64,000 bases of DNA from Pigmentiphaga litoralis (GCF_014651835.1 NZ_BMXQ01000001.1:3260120-3324119); one strand, 5' to 3'; positions 1-9,483 are shown, counted from the stretch's first letter. The notes: generated from the letters alone by a model not told the origin. Translations and numbers: made by a program.

Positions 1-1621
1 CACGGGCGACTATGACGCCATCCGCAGTTATGCCGACACCACCGTCACGACCCCGCAGGTCGATTGCGGCATTCTGCTCGCACAGCATGCCCGCGGCGAA
101 AAAGTGTCGCTCAAGCGGGTCAATGAGCTGTTCTCGCCGGGCGATGTCTGCTGGTCCTTGTACGACCGCCTGCAGGCCGACGGCGTGATGCAGACCGAAG
201 ACTTCATCGTCCAGCTGCGCGGCCAGCTTGAAAACAATTCGCTGCCCAACGCGCGCCGGGTGGCACGCTACGTCTACAACCCGGTCCAGCTCAAGGCCTT
301 CAACACGCTGGTCGATGCGCCCATGCCCTGGCTGGTCAAACAGGCGGATCCGCCGCGCGACCGCGCCAGCCGCGAACTGATCGTCGACGCGTTGAGCCGG
401 CTTGCCCGGACCGACCCGCAGGTCGGCTATGCCTATTTCGAACGCAACTGGATGCGGCAATTGCCGCCGGCCGACGTGGCCTGGCTGCGCAATCAGTTCG
501 CGCTGTCCGCCGCCATCAAGCTCGATCCGGTGGCGATCGACTGGTATCGCGCCGGCGAAGGCGCCGAGCTGACGGAATACAACCATGCATGGCGGGTGCG
601 AACCGCCTTGCGCCAGCAGCCGGTCGACTGGCGGCTGGTGCTGCGCTATCTGGACGAAATGCCATCAGGCATGAAAGAAGACCCGGCCAGCTGGGTCTAC
701 TGGCGCGGCCGCGCGCTGATCGCCACGGGCGCCGTGCCCGAAGGCCAGGCGGCGTTCCGCAGCATCGCCGAACAGTTCAATTTTTACGGTCAGCTGGCCG
801 CCGAAGAACTGGGCGTGCCGACCACCATCCCGACGACGGCCCCCCCGATCACGCCGCAGGAACTGGCCGCCGCGCAATATAACCCGGCGCTGCAGCGCGC
901 CCTGGCCCTGTTCAAGCTGAACTGGCGCACCGAGGCCACCCGCGAGTGGAACTACGCGCTGCGCACGATGGACGACCGCGAGCTGATCGCCGCCGCCAAG
1001 CTGGCCCATCTGGAAAACATCTACGATCGCGCAGTCAACACGGCGGACCGCACGGTGCGCCAGCATGACTTCAACCTGCGTTTCGTGACGCCCTTCCGGG
1101 ATCAGCTGGTCCGGACCACGCGCGGCGTCGGTGTCGACGAAAGCTGGGTGTACGGGCTGATCCGCCAGGAATCGCGCTTCATCATGAACGCGCGGTCCAG
1201 CGTGGGCGCATCGGGCTTCATGCAATTGATGCCCGCCACCGCCAAATGGGTCGCCGGCAAGATTGGCATGGCGGACTTCTCGCCATCGCGCGTCAACGAC
1301 CTGGACGTCAACCTGATGCTGGGCACGAGCTACCTGCGCATCGTGCTCGACGACCTGGGCGGCTCGCCGCTGCTTGCGTCGGCTGGCTACAACGCCGGCC
1401 CGCGCCGCCCGGTGGCCTGGCGCTCGACGCTGCCCGGTCCGGTCGAAGGCGCCATCTTCGCCGAGACCATCCCGTTCACCGAGACGCGGGATTACGTCAA
1501 GAAAGTCCTGTCCAACGCCACCTATTACGCCGCCCTCTTCACGGGGCAGCCGCAGTCCCTGAAAGCACGCCTGGGTACGGTGGCGCCCCAACAAGCGGTC
1601 GACGCGACCCTGATTCCCTAG
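1..1621 (+). CDS. slt: soluble lytic murein transglycosylase (Slt-like), 5' end outside window
   Basis: The frame is open from base 2, so the start lies upstream of the window; a GTG at 104 is internal. The visible ~539 residues are mostly an alpha-helical superhelical region followed by a C-terminal SLT catalytic domain. Catalytic-domain motifs are clear: RQESRF around visible residue 388 (the Glu is the expected acid/base), then GASGFMQLMPATA, then GYNAGPRR. The enzyme should cleave glycan strands of peptidoglycan in the periplasm to 1,6-anhydro products. The signal peptide would be in the missing part. A gene for an NDUFA9-like reductase starts 21 bases after the stop. Family assignment is strong; the exact subtype is inferred. 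Confidence 0.93.
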   Translation, partial: TGDYDAIRSYADTTVTTPQVDCGILLAQHARGEKVSLKRVNELFSPGDVCWSLYDRLQADGVMQTEDFIVQLRGQLENNSLPNARRVARYVYNPVQLKAFNTLVDAPMPWLVKQADPPRDRASRELIVDALSRLARTDPQVGYAYFERNWMRQLPPADVAWLRNQFALSAAIKLDPVAIDWYRAGEGAELTEYNHAWRVRTALRQQPVDWRLVLRYLDEMPSGMKEDPASWVYWRGRALIATGAVPEGQAAFRSIAEQFNFYGQLAAEELGVPTTIPTTAPPITPQELAAAQYNPALQRALALFKLNWRTEATREWNYALRTMDDRELIAAAKLAHLENIYDRAVNTADRTVRQHDFNLRFVTPFRDQLVRTTRGVGVDESWVYGLIRQESRFIMNARSSVGASGFMQLMPATAKWVAGKIGMADFSPSRVNDLDVNLMLGTSYLRIVLDDLGGSPLLASAGYNAGPRRPVAWRSTLPGPVEGAIFAETIPFTETRDYVKKVLSNATYYAALFTGQPQSLKARLGTVAPQQAVDATLIP

Positions 1622-1642
1622 ATTAGAAGAAGACATCACTCC

Positions 1643-2620
1643 ATGAAACACCAACGTGTCCTCGTGATCGGCGGCTCGGGCTTTATCGGCAGCCATCTGG
1701 TTGCCCAACTGGCCGCGCAAGGCAAACGCATCGTCATCCCGACACGCCGCTACATCCGTGCGCGCCATCTGATCCTGTTGCCGACGGTCAGCGCGATCGA
1801 AGCCGACATCCACGACGATCGCGACCTGGATACCCTGATCGCCGGACAGGACGCCGTCATCAATCTGGTGGGCGTGCTGCACGGCGACCGCGGCACGCCG
1901 TATGGCACTGCCTTTCGCAAGATGCACGTCGACCTGCCCGACCGGATCGCCCGGGCATGCGTCCGCCACGGCGTGACCCGCCTGCTGCACATGAGCGCGC
2001 TGGGCGCCGATCCGGCTGGCAAGAGCATGTACCAGCGCTCGCGCGGCGACGGCGAAGCCGCCGTGCATCGTACGTTCGATGCCGTGGAAGGCAACGCCCT
2101 GACGGTGTTCCGGCCATCGGTCGTGTTCGGTCCCCACGACCGCTTCATGAACCTGTTCGCGCGGTTGGCCCGCTTCTTCCCGGTCCTGCCGATCGCCGGC
2201 GCCGATGCCAAGCTGCAGCCCATCTACGTGGGCGACGTGGCGCAGGCCATGACGAATGCACTGGATGATCCCCGCACCTACGGCAAGACCTATTCGCTGG
2301 CCGGCCCGCAGGTCTTTACGCTGGGCGAACTGGTCCGGCTGGCTGCGCTGTGGAGTGGACACAAACGTCCGGTCGTGAAGATCCCGATGGGTCTGGGCAA
2401 GCTGCAGGCCGGCTTCATGGAAATGTTGCCCGGCGAGCCCATCATGTCGCGCGACAATCTGGACTCGCTCGCGACCGACAACGTGATGAACGACGCACTG
2501 GCGCCTGAACTGGACCTGCATCCGACCTCGCTCGACGCGGTGGCGCCCGACTACCTTTCCGGCCAGCATCCGCGCACGCGTTTCGACGACGTTCGCGCGC
2601 GCCACGGCCGCAATACGTAA
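1643..2620 (+). CDS. NDUFA9-like NAD(P)-binding SDR-family protein
   Basis: 325 residues. The N-terminus has a Rossmann nucleotide-binding loop, GGSGFIGSH, at residues 9-17, followed by a beta strand ending in INLVGVLHG, typical of the atypical SDRs related to the complex I subunit NDUFA9. The usual YxxxK catalytic pair is degenerate here: the segment reads MYQRSRGDGEAAV, with Arg where Lys is expected, so dehydrogenase activity is doubtful. Relatives are thought to act as quinone- or NADH-linked reductases or assembly factors; no substrate can be read from the sequence. The gene lies 21 bases after the lytic transglycosylase and 6 bases before cca, consistent with one operon. Confidence 0.85.
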   Translation: MKHQRVLVIGGSGFIGSHLVAQLAAQGKRIVIPTRRYIRARHLILLPTVSAIEADIHDDRDLDTLIAGQDAVINLVGVLHGDRGTPYGTAFRKMHVDLPDRIARACVRHGVTRLLHMSALGADPAGKSMYQRSRGDGEAAVHRTFDAVEGNALTVFRPSVVFGPHDRFMNLFARLARFFPVLPIAGADAKLQPIYVGDVAQAMTNALDDPRTYGKTYSLAGPQVFTLGELVRLAALWSGHKRPVVKIPMGLGKLQAGFMEMLPGEPIMSRDNLDSLATDNVMNDALAPELDLHPTSLDAVAPDYLSGQHPRTRFDDVRARHGRNT

Positions 2621-2626
2621 CGCGGC

Positions 2627-3799
2627 ATGGCGGCAGCCGACCCCGCCCTCGACGGGCTGGACGTGTATGTGGTGGGCGGCGCCGTGCGCGACGCCTTGCT
2701 GGGCCTGCCGGCGGGCGACCAGGACTGGGTCGTGGTCGGCGCCACGCCCGAACAGATGTCCGACCGGGGCTTTTTGCCGGTTGGCGGTGACTTTCCTGTC
2801 TTCCTGCATCCCACCACGCGTGAGGAGTACGCGCTTGCCCGCACCGAACGCAAGTCCGGCCGCGGCTACAAGGGCTTTACCTTTCATACCGGTCCGGAAG
2901 TCACGCTGGAAGACGACCTGGGGCGCCGCGACCTGACGGTCAACGCGATTGCCCGCCATGCCGACGGCCGGCTGGTCGATCCCTACGGCGGCCAGCGCGA
3001 TCTGGCCGACCGGATCTTCCGTCACGTGGGCCCGGCGTTTTCGGAAGACCCTGTGCGTGTGCTGCGCCTGGCGCGCTTTGCGGCGCGCTTCACGGACTTT
3101 TCCATTGCGCCGGAAACGCTGGCCCTGTGCCGCCACATGGTCGACGACGGCGAGGTCGATGCGCTGGTGCCCGAACGCGTGTGGAAGGAAGTGTCCCGGG
3201 GACTGATGCTCGATCGTCCGTCCCGCATGCTGGATGTGCTTGCCGACACCCATGCCTTGCCCCGCGTTGCGCCCGGCCTGGTCTGGACGCCGCGCGTGGC
3301 CGCCCTGATCGACCGGGCCGCGCAGCACGAGCTGCCCCTGGCCGGACGTTATGCCCTGCTGTGCGTCGAGTCCGCCGATACTGCGTCGCTGGCCAAGCGG
3401 CTGCGCACGCCGACGGAATGCGCCGATCAGGCGCGTTTGTTGCAGAGTTTGCTGCAGGCATTGGACGGCATCGGCGCATCGCCCTCGGCGGAACAGGTCA
3501 TCAGCCTGTTCGAGATGACCGATGCCTTGCGCAAGCCGGACCGGCTGGCGCAGCTGCTGGACAGCGCGGCAATGATCCTGCCGGTGGATCGCGAGCCATG
3601 GCGCGCCCGGTGGATGGGCTGGCTGGACGTGGCTCGCGCCGTCGATGCCGGCGCGATCGCCGCGCAGCATGCCAAGACGCCGGCGTCGATCAAGGACGCG
3701 GTCAGGACCGCCCGGCGGGATGCGCTGGCCCGGCATCTGGCGCAGCAGACGCAGCAGTCAATCGAACCCCCGCTGGACGGGCACGAGGATGAAGCATGA
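2627..3799 (+). CDS. cca: CCA tRNA nucleotidyltransferase (HD domain not apparent)
   Basis: 390 residues. It adds or repairs the 3' CCA of tRNAs using CTP and ATP. The class II nucleotidyltransferase head is clear: [12 protein letters not shown] near residue 15 and DQDWVVVGA near residue 29, whose two Asp residues bind the metals. Further motifs are [10 protein letters not shown] near residue 103 and [16 protein letters not shown] near residue 140. Compared with the 412-residue E. coli enzyme, I see no HD phosphohydrolase motif in the C-terminal part, so this is probably the shorter form without the phosphatase activity. The stop overlaps the next gene's start by 4 bases (ATGA). Confidence 0.93.
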   Translation: MAAADPALDGLDVYVVGGAVRDALLGLPAGDQDWVVVGATPEQMSDRGFLPVGGDFPVFLHPTTREEYALARTERKSGRGYKGFTFHTGPEVTLEDDLGRRDLTVNAIARHADGRLVDPYGGQRDLADRIFRHVGPAFSEDPVRVLRLARFAARFTDFSIAPETLALCRHMVDDGEVDALVPERVWKEVSRGLMLDRPSRMLDVLADTHALPRVAPGLVWTPRVAALIDRAAQHELPLAGRYALLCVESADTASLAKRLRTPTECADQARLLQSLLQALDGIGASPSAEQVISLFEMTDALRKPDRLAQLLDSAAMILPVDREPWRARWMGWLDVARAVDAGAIAAQHAKTPASIKDAVRTARRDALARHLAQQTQQSIEPPLDGHEDEA

Positions 3800-4197
3800 A
3801 CAAGACGTACGAAACGCATTATTCCGACGAAAGCTTTCGTGAAAAGCTGACGCGATATGCCAAGAAGGCGGGTCGCGAAGTGGTCGAAAAGGCCTTGTGG
3901 CTGCACTACGCAGCGCAAGACCCGGCCACACCCAAGTGGGCCAAGGCGGCCATGTACAGCGCGCTGGGCTACTTCGTTCTGCCGCTGGATGCGATACCTG
4001 ACTTTGCGCCGCTGGTCGGCTACACCGACGACCTGAGCGTGATGGCGGCGGCCCTGGTGGTCACGTCCATGTACATCACGGGCGCAGTCAAGGAACAGGC
4101 GCGCAACAAGGTCGACAGCTGGTTCGGCGCCGACCCCGCGGCCACGATCGACGCGGCCACCGCCGACGGCGCGAAGGTTGACGGGTTCAAAGCCTGA
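3796..4197 (+). CDS. YkvA family protein (DUF1232)
   Basis: 133 residues. The core segment around residues 55-95 contains [17 protein letters not shown] followed by [12 protein letters not shown], the signature of the DUF1232/YkvA family of small membrane-associated proteins of unknown function. The start overlaps the cca stop by four bases, so translation is probably coupled. The gene is convergent with the LysR gene that follows, and the two reading frames overlap by 11 bases at their 3' ends. No enzymatic role can be proposed. Confidence 0.85.
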   Translation: MNKTYETHYSDESFREKLTRYAKKAGREVVEKALWLHYAAQDPATPKWAKAAMYSALGYFVLPLDAIPDFAPLVGYTDDLSVMAAALVVTSMYITGAVKEQARNKVDSWFGADPAATIDAATADGAKVDGFKA

Positions 4198-5044
4198 ACG
4201 CTTCCTGCAGCGCGCCAATGCTGCGTTTGTCTTTGTCCGCCTGCCGGCAGACAAACGCGACCTGCCGCGTCGGTCCCTTTGTTCCCAGGTCCACTTCGCG
4301 AAACGCATAGGCCCGGCGCAGCGGCTCGTAAGGCTGCGGAATCACCGACACTCCCAGACCTGCCGACACCATGGCCACGATGGCATGGCTGGACAGCAGG
4401 TCGATGCGCGCACGCATGCGCGGCTGCAGCCGCTCCACGAACTGCGCGGCGATCATGCCGCCCGTCGACGTCTTGTCAAAGCGGATCCAGTCGTGCTGCT
4501 GCAGCAATTCCTGCACGGTCTTGCCCGTGGCGTCGGGTGGCGCCACCAGCACCATCTTTTCTTCGCGCAAAACCTGCCAGAACAGCCGGCTTGACCCGCC
4601 CGTCAGGGGTCGCACCACGACGGCGGCATCCAGGGTGCCGGCATTCAGCTCACCCAGCAGATGGTCGGATCGGCCGCGCGCCAGTTCCACGTCCAGCTTG
4701 GGATACTGGTCGCGCAGCCACTTCAGCGCGCCGGGCAGCAAGGTGGCCTGCACCGTATCGATGGTGCCCAGCCGCGTCCGGCCCGAGACGTCGGTTTCGT
4801 CCCGCGTCCGCAGGGATTCGAGTGCGTCCAGCGTGCCCTGCACCGTCTCGGCCAGTTCCAGCGCAAACGGCGTGGGATGCGCCCGGCGGGACGACCGGTC
4901 GAACAGCAACTGGCCGAAGTGCTGTTCGAGGTATTTGATGTGCTGGCTGACCGCGCCAGGGGTCACATGCACGTCCTCCGCAGCCGCGGCAAAGGTGCCG
5001 CGACGGATCACCGCGCACAGGGTGTGGAGGAACTCGACTTTCAT
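4187..5044 (-). CDS. LysR-family transcriptional regulator
   Basis: 285 residues. The N-terminal winged helix-turn-helix is evident at residues 15-65 (GTFAAAAEDVHVTPGAVSQHIKYLE, read in two blocks), followed by the LysR substrate-binding fold (residues ~90-285). It is divergent from a Bug-family receptor gene starting 97 bases away, the usual arrangement in which the regulator controls the neighbour. A short dyad, TTAGG-GAT-CCTAA, sits directly on the start codon (5044-5056). The effector is unknown. Confidence 0.92.
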   Translation of the reverse strand: MKVEFLHTLCAVIRRGTFAAAAEDVHVTPGAVSQHIKYLEQHFGQLLFDRSSRRAHPTPFALELAETVQGTLDALESLRTRDETDVSGRTRLGTIDTVQATLLPGALKWLRDQYPKLDVELARGRSDHLLGELNAGTLDAAVVVRPLTGGSSRLFWQVLREEKMVLVAPPDATGKTVQELLQQHDWIRFDKTSTGGMIAAQFVERLQPRMRARIDLLSSHAIVAMVSAGLGVSVIPQPYEPLRRAYAFREVDLGTKGPTRQVAFVCRQADKDKRSIGALQEAFRL

Positions 5045-5056
5045 TAGGGATCCTAA
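5044..5056. promoter_or_regulatory. short dyad at LysR start, possible operator
   Basis: Perfect inverted repeat TTAGG / CCTAA with a 3-base spacer, overlapping the first base of the minus-strand LysR start codon. A further CCTAA half-site lies at 5083-5087 in the same divergent intergenic region. The location suits autoregulation, but the arms are short and no experiment supports it. Confidence 0.3.
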
Positions 5057-5141
5057 AGGGCCAGACGATAAAAAATAGCTGGCCTAAGTTTATCCGCTCA
5101 TGAAAAATCGCCGGATCACAACAACACTTCTGGAGACTTGA

Positions 5142-6143
5142 ATGGCTCGTACGCCCCGTCCACTGGCCCACCGCGGCCGCGCCGTCTGCCTTATTGCCGT
5201 GGCCGCCCTGGGCTCCGCCTTCAGTACCGCTGCCCTGGCGCAAGGCGCCTGGCCGAACAAGCCGATCGCCCTCATCGTGCCTAACCCGCCGGGCGGATCC
5301 AATGACGTCTTTGCGCGTGCCATGGGCAAGCACCTGGGCGACGCCCTGGGCCAGCCCGTGGTGGTCGACAACCGCGCAGGCGCCACCGGCACCATCGGCG
5401 CTGCGTCGGTCGCGCGCGCCCCGGCCGACGGCTACACCCTGCTGTTCGTGTCGTCGACCTTCACGACCAACGCCGCTGTGCAGCCCAACACCCAGTTCGA
5501 TCCCGACAAGGCTTTTACTCCGATTGCCATGGTCGCCAAGGGTCCGCTGATCCTGACCGTCACCAACAGCCTGCCCGTCAAGACCGCACAGGACCTGATC
5601 GCGCTGGCCAAGGCGCAGCCGGGCAAGCTCAATTACGTCAGCTCGGGCATCGGCAGCATCAACCACTTTGCAACCCACCAGTACGCGCAGGCGGCCGGCA
5701 TCCAGATGACCCATGTGCCGTACAAGGGCATGGGCCCGGCCATCAACGACCTGATCGGCAACCAGGTACAGGTCCTGATCGCGAGCGGTCCGTCGATCAT
5801 GCCTCAGGTGCGCGCCGGCAAGGTCCGCGCACTCGGTATCACCAGCGCCGAGCCGTCGGCGGTGGCCCCCGGCATTCCGCCGCTCGCCAAGAACGGCGCG
5901 CCTGGCTACAACATGGAATTGTGGTGGGGCGTGCTTGCACCGGCCGGCACACCTGCCGCAGTCGTGACCAAGCTCAATGCCGAAATCAACAAGGCGCTGG
6001 CCAAACCCGAGATGAAGGAACTGCTGCTGCGTGAAGGCGCCGAGGCGGCGCCCCAGTCGGCTCCGGCCTTTGCCGCCCAGTTCCACCAGGAAATCCGCCA
6101 GTGGGCAAAGGTCGCCAAGGACGCCGACATTCGCGCGGAATAA
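5142..6143 (+). CDS. Bug/TctC-family periplasmic substrate-binding receptor
   Basis: 333 residues. A signal peptide occupies roughly residues 1-33 (Arg-rich start, hydrophobic AVCLIAVAALGSAF, cleavage near ALAQGA). The mature protein shows Bug-family hallmarks: PNPPGGSNDVFAR, VVVDNRAGATGTIGA, ARAPADGYTLLF, then HVPYKGMGPAINDLIG. These receptors bind small carboxylates or related acids in the periplasm and work with TctAB-type membrane components, none of which are encoded nearby. Divergent from the LysR gene at 4187-5044, which probably regulates it. The ligand cannot be deduced. Confidence 0.92.
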   Translation: MARTPRPLAHRGRAVCLIAVAALGSAFSTAALAQGAWPNKPIALIVPNPPGGSNDVFARAMGKHLGDALGQPVVVDNRAGATGTIGAASVARAPADGYTLLFVSSTFTTNAAVQPNTQFDPDKAFTPIAMVAKGPLILTVTNSLPVKTAQDLIALAKAQPGKLNYVSSGIGSINHFATHQYAQAAGIQMTHVPYKGMGPAINDLIGNQVQVLIASGPSIMPQVRAGKVRALGITSAEPSAVAPGIPPLAKNGAPGYNMELWWGVLAPAGTPAAVVTKLNAEINKALAKPEMKELLLREGAEAAPQSAPAFAAQFHQEIRQWAKVAKDADIRAE

Positions 6144-6190
6144 GGGCTGTCGTCTGCAGCCTCAGGCTTCGGCCCGGTGCATGCGTGCAG

Positions 6191-7120
6191 TCAGCGCAGC
6201 GCCGGGCCGAACACCGCATCCCAGTACGGCGGCGATCCGATCTTCTCGCGCAGATGTTCGATGAACAGCGTGGTCTTGGTCGCCTGCGACCGGCCCGACA
6301 GCCGCACGGCATAGATGGCGGACTGCCGGGTCGAATAGCCCGGCAGGTCCTTGAACAGGGGCACCAGCGCGCCTGACGCGATCTCGGTGCTGACCAGCCA
6401 GCTTGTCAGGTGCACGATGCCCACACCGGCTACGGCCGCCTGCAGCAGGCTGGGGGTGTCATTGGAACGGAAGCTGCCCTGCACGGGCAGCGGCCGATAG
6501 CCATTGATCCCCGCAAACGTCCACCATCCCGACGGCACGGGCCCGAAGTGTTTGTTCAGGCAATCGTGCTGCAGCAGGTCGTCCGGGGTCTTGGGCGTGC
6601 CCCGCCGCGCCAGGTAGGCCGGGCTGGCGCACACGATGCGGTGCTGCGGCGCCAGGTGGGCGGCAATCAGATCGCTGTCGGGCAGGATGCCGACACGGAT
6701 CGCCACGTCGATCCGGTCAGTGGCCAGGTCGAACATCTCGTCGCTCGTCGCCAGCTCCACATTCAACAAGGGATACCGGGCCAGGAAACTTCCCAGCGCC
6801 GGGGCGATATGCAGGCGTGCGAACGCCGTGGGCGCCGTGACCCGCAAGGTGCCGCGCGGCTCGGCGTGCAAAGCCGACACCGCGTCGCGCGCGTCGTCGA
6901 CCTCGGCCAGGATGTCGCGCGCCCGGGGCAGCAGTTCCTGCCCGGCCTCGGTCAGGGTCAGCACCCGCGTGCTGCGGTTGAACAGCTTGGCGCGCAACTC
7001 GGCTTCCAGCCCTTCAATGCGGCGGGTGATGGACGACACGGCCACGTTCTGCTGGCGGGCCGCGCCTGAAAAACTGCCCAGCGTTGCGACGCTGACGAAA
7101 TCACGCAAGGCTTCGATCAT
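6191..7120 (-). CDS. LysR-family transcriptional regulator
   Basis: 309 residues from the ATG at 7120. The frame stays open further upstream, but the protein begins naturally here with MIEALRDFVSVATLGSFSGA, the standard LysR N-terminus. The helix-turn-helix spans residues ~17-60 (AARQQNVAVSSITRRIEGLE) and the effector domain residues ~90-305. Divergent from an MFS exporter; the gap carries an array of TTTGCG / CGCAAA dyads that is the likely operator for this protein. The pairing suggests control of efflux in response to a small molecule. Confidence 0.9.
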   Translation of the reverse strand: MIEALRDFVSVATLGSFSGAARQQNVAVSSITRRIEGLEAELRAKLFNRSTRVLTLTEAGQELLPRARDILAEVDDARDAVSALHAEPRGTLRVTAPTAFARLHIAPALGSFLARYPLLNVELATSDEMFDLATDRIDVAIRVGILPDSDLIAAHLAPQHRIVCASPAYLARRGTPKTPDDLLQHDCLNKHFGPVPSGWWTFAGINGYRPLPVQGSFRSNDTPSLLQAAVAGVGIVHLTSWLVSTEIASGALVPLFKDLPGYSTRQSAIYAVRLSGRSQATKTTLFIEHLREKIGSPPYWDAVFGPALR

Positions 7121-7163
7121 GGTGGGGATATGGGAGGGGGTTGGGGTGACGACTGCGGCGTAC

Positions 7164-7220
7164 TTTGCGCATTTCGCAAAGATCCTTTGCGTTGTAAGGG
7201 ATTTACGCAAAACCCGCAAA
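7164..7220. promoter_or_regulatory. array of TTTGCG / CGCAAA half-sites, likely LysR operator
   Basis: Five copies of one hexamer lie within 57 bases between the divergent LysR and MFS genes: TTTGCG at 7164-7169, CGCAAA at 7175-7180, TTTGCG at 7186-7191, CGCAAA at 7206-7211 and CGCAAA at 7215-7220. The first pair forms a perfect 6-5-6 palindrome, and copies two and three form another with a 5-base spacer. Spacing of 11 bases between successive copies one to three puts them on one face of the helix, as expected for a LysR tetramer binding site. Confidence 0.65.
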
Positions 7221-7264
7221 CATCCACTATGGACCCCTCGGTAACCCCTATACGTGAGTCCACC

Positions 7265-8479
7265 ATGACCACCACCGTCGCCACTGCGACTCCCCGCCCC
7301 GCCGTCCCGGCCGGCATCCCGAACAGCCTGGTCTTGCTGTTCGCCTTCTGCTGCGGCGCCATCGTCGCCAACATCTACTACGCGCAGCCCCTGATCGAAC
7401 TGATCGCGCCCGACGTCGGGCTGTCCAGCCATGCCGCCAGCTTCATCGTGTCCTTGACGCAGGTGGGCTATGCCATCGGACTGCTTTTCCTGGTTCCACT
7501 GGGTGACCTGACCGAGAACCGCCGCCTCATGATCGTCACGTTGCTGGTGTCGGCGGCAAGCCTGGTGGGTGCAGCCATGTCCGGCCAGCCCAGCACCTTC
7601 CTGGTGTTTTCCATGCTGATCGGCTTCAGTTCGGTGTCGGTCCAGATGATGGTTCCGCTGGCCGCGCACATGGCGACTGACGAGACACGGGGCCGGGTGG
7701 TGGGCAGCGTCATGAGCGGGCTGCTGTTCGGCATCCTGCTGTCGCGGCCGCTGTCGGGCCTGGTCGCCGATCACTTCGGCTGGCGCACCGTGTTCGCCGC
7801 CGCGGCCGTGCTCATGCTCGCCATCGTCGTCCTGCTCGGACTGACCATGCCGCAACGCCGGCCGGCTCACACCGCCAGTTATGGCCAACTGATCCGCTCC
7901 CTGCTGGTGCTGCTGCGTACCCAGCCCGTGCTGCGTCAGCGGGCTTTCTACCAGGCCTGCATGTTCGCCGCCGTTGCCCTGTTCTGGACGGCGGTGCCGG
8001 TGGAACTGTCGCGGCAGCATGGTTTTTCGCAAAGCCAGATCGCGCTGTTCGCCTTGGTCGGCGCCGCCGGTGCCTTCGCGGCGCCCTTCACCGGCCGGCT
8101 GGCTGACGCGGGCCATGGCCGCATTGGCACCCTGATCGCCCTGGCCGGCGCCGCGCTCAGCTTTCTGCCCACCCTGATCCATCCGGCGTTCGGTGTGTTC
8201 GGGCTGGCGGTCACCGCCGTGGTGCTGGACCTGTGCATGCAGATGTCGATGGTGATCGGTCAACGCGAAGTCTATGCGCTGGACGCCAAGGCGCGCAGCC
8301 GTCTGAACAGCATCTACATGACCGCCATCTTCATTGGCGGTGCAGTCGGCGCCGCGGTGGCCAGCGCGTTATACGACCACGGCGGCTGGGCCTGGGTCGG
8401 TATTGCCGGCGCCCTGTTCGCGGTGGTGGCGCTCGTCAAGTTCCTGATCGATCCGAAGGTGGCTGCTTCGGCCAGGTAA
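7265..8479 (+). CDS. MFS transporter, DHA1-type efflux permease
   Basis: 404 residues from the ATG at 7265. An in-frame ATG at 7229 is possible but lies close to the operator array and lacks a ribosome site, whereas GTGAG precedes 7265. About twelve hydrophobic segments are visible. TM1 carries IVANIYYAQPLIELIA, typical of a proteobacterial drug/sugar-efflux subfamily, and the TM2-3 loop has GDLTENRRLMI, the conserved MFS motif A. Likely exports a small molecule across the inner membrane. Divergent from the LysR gene at 6191-7120 and probably controlled by it. Substrate unknown. Confidence 0.9.
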   Translation: MTTTVATATPRPAVPAGIPNSLVLLFAFCCGAIVANIYYAQPLIELIAPDVGLSSHAASFIVSLTQVGYAIGLLFLVPLGDLTENRRLMIVTLLVSAASLVGAAMSGQPSTFLVFSMLIGFSSVSVQMMVPLAAHMATDETRGRVVGSVMSGLLFGILLSRPLSGLVADHFGWRTVFAAAAVLMLAIVVLLGLTMPQRRPAHTASYGQLIRSLLVLLRTQPVLRQRAFYQACMFAAVALFWTAVPVELSRQHGFSQSQIALFALVGAAGAFAAPFTGRLADAGHGRIGTLIALAGAALSFLPTLIHPAFGVFGLAVTAVVLDLCMQMSMVIGQREVYALDAKARSRLNSIYMTAIFIGGAVGAAVASALYDHGGWAWVGIAGALFAVVALVKFLIDPKVAASAR

Positions 8480-8495
8480 GCACGGACGGCGGATT

Positions 8496-8526
8496 GACCG
8501 GCAGATGTCAGGCCGGTTCCGTTTCT
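8496..8526 (+). terminator. possible terminator after MFS gene
   Basis: Stem ACCGGC / GCCGGT with a 9-base loop, followed by a T-rich stretch containing TTTCTT. It lies just past the MFS stop and before the end of the convergent pentapeptide-repeat gene. The T-tract is interrupted, so it is a moderate candidate only. Confidence 0.4.
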
Positions 8527-8549
8527 TCAGCACACTGACGAGCTGGGGC

Positions 8550-9242
8550 TCACGCCACGTGCAGCCCCAGTTCCGCCAGCAACTCGGCAGCCTGGTGATA
8601 CGAAATGGTGGCGCCCTTCAGCACCGACGTATCCGGCAGCTTCAGGCCGCCCAGGTCCACCTGCCGCAGGTCCGCCCCCGCGAACCGGGTCTTGGTCAGG
8701 TTGGCATTGCGCAAGCTGCCACCGTCGAACACCACATCGGTAAAGTCGCATCCGGTCAGATCCGCGTCCGACAAGTCCAGCTGCACCAGCCGCTGCTTGC
8801 GGAACGACAGTCCGCGCAAGTCGGTGCTGATTAGCAGCGACTCTTCAAACACCAAGCCCAAGCCCGCCACTTCGGCCAGCCGCGCACCTGTCAGCTTCAC
8901 GTTGTTGAAGCGGGCCGACGCCAGACGCGCACGCCGCCACTGCGTGTTGTTCAGATCACAGCGTTCGAACTGCGCATCGGTCAGGTCGGCCAGTTCAAAG
9001 TCCGCCTGCCGGCCCTTGCACTGACGCCACCGCGTGTCGGCCAGCTGGGCGCGGCTCAGCGCCGCTTCAACAAAAGAACATTCGATGAAGCTTGCGCCGC
9101 GCAGATCCAGGCGGGTCAGGTCGGCGTCATCGAAGTCGCACTGCACGAAGGTCAGTGCGCCATCGGTTGACGATAGCAACGACTGGACATCGGCGCGCGA
9201 CAGGGTGCGACCGGTGATGGGGAACGGGTGTTGGGGAATCAT
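8550..9242 (-). CDS. pentapeptide-repeat protein
   Basis: 230 residues, soluble, no signal peptide. The sequence is built of A(D/N)LXX-type pentapeptides across residues ~35-215, for example DDADLTRLDLRGASF, LNNTQWRRARL and LSDADLTGCDF, which fold into a right-handed quadrilateral beta helix. Family members are often of unknown function; some (Qnr, MfpA) mimic DNA and protect gyrase, but nothing here specifically indicates that. It stands alone, convergent with the MFS gene. Confidence 0.88.
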   Translation of the reverse strand: MIPQHPFPITGRTLSRADVQSLLSSTDGALTFVQCDFDDADLTRLDLRGASFIECSFVEAALSRAQLADTRWRQCKGRQADFELADLTDAQFERCDLNNTQWRRARLASARFNNVKLTGARLAEVAGLGLVFEESLLISTDLRGLSFRKQRLVQLDLSDADLTGCDFTDVVFDGGSLRNANLTKTRFAGADLRQVDLGGLKLPDTSVLKGATISYHQAAELLAELGLHVA

Positions 9243-9483
9243 GGATGAACGCAGGCAGGGTCAGGGTCGGCGGGGCTGCATTATCGCAGTCCCACACACT
9301 GCCCGCGCCAAGGCGTCCTGGTCACGTGCTCCCTGGCCTGCTCCAGCACCGCTGCCCCGCCCGCCCGCGGCCGCGATTGGTGCATCCAGGTCAACACCGT
9401 GAGCCCGTCCACATGGCTTCCGGCATCGGCCGGCGACTCCTACGATGGACCTGTCCCATCCACCCCAACACAAGGAGTCTGTC

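Noticed and set aside
665-3736. A long minus-strand open frame (over 1000 codons) across the slt-cca genes.
   Set aside because: It is antisense to three well-recognised genes, has no domain and is Arg/Gln/His-rich as expected for high-GC shadow frames.
4650-6086. A long minus-strand frame over the Bug gene and the LysR start.
   Set aside because: Antisense to a clear Bug gene and no recognisable protein.
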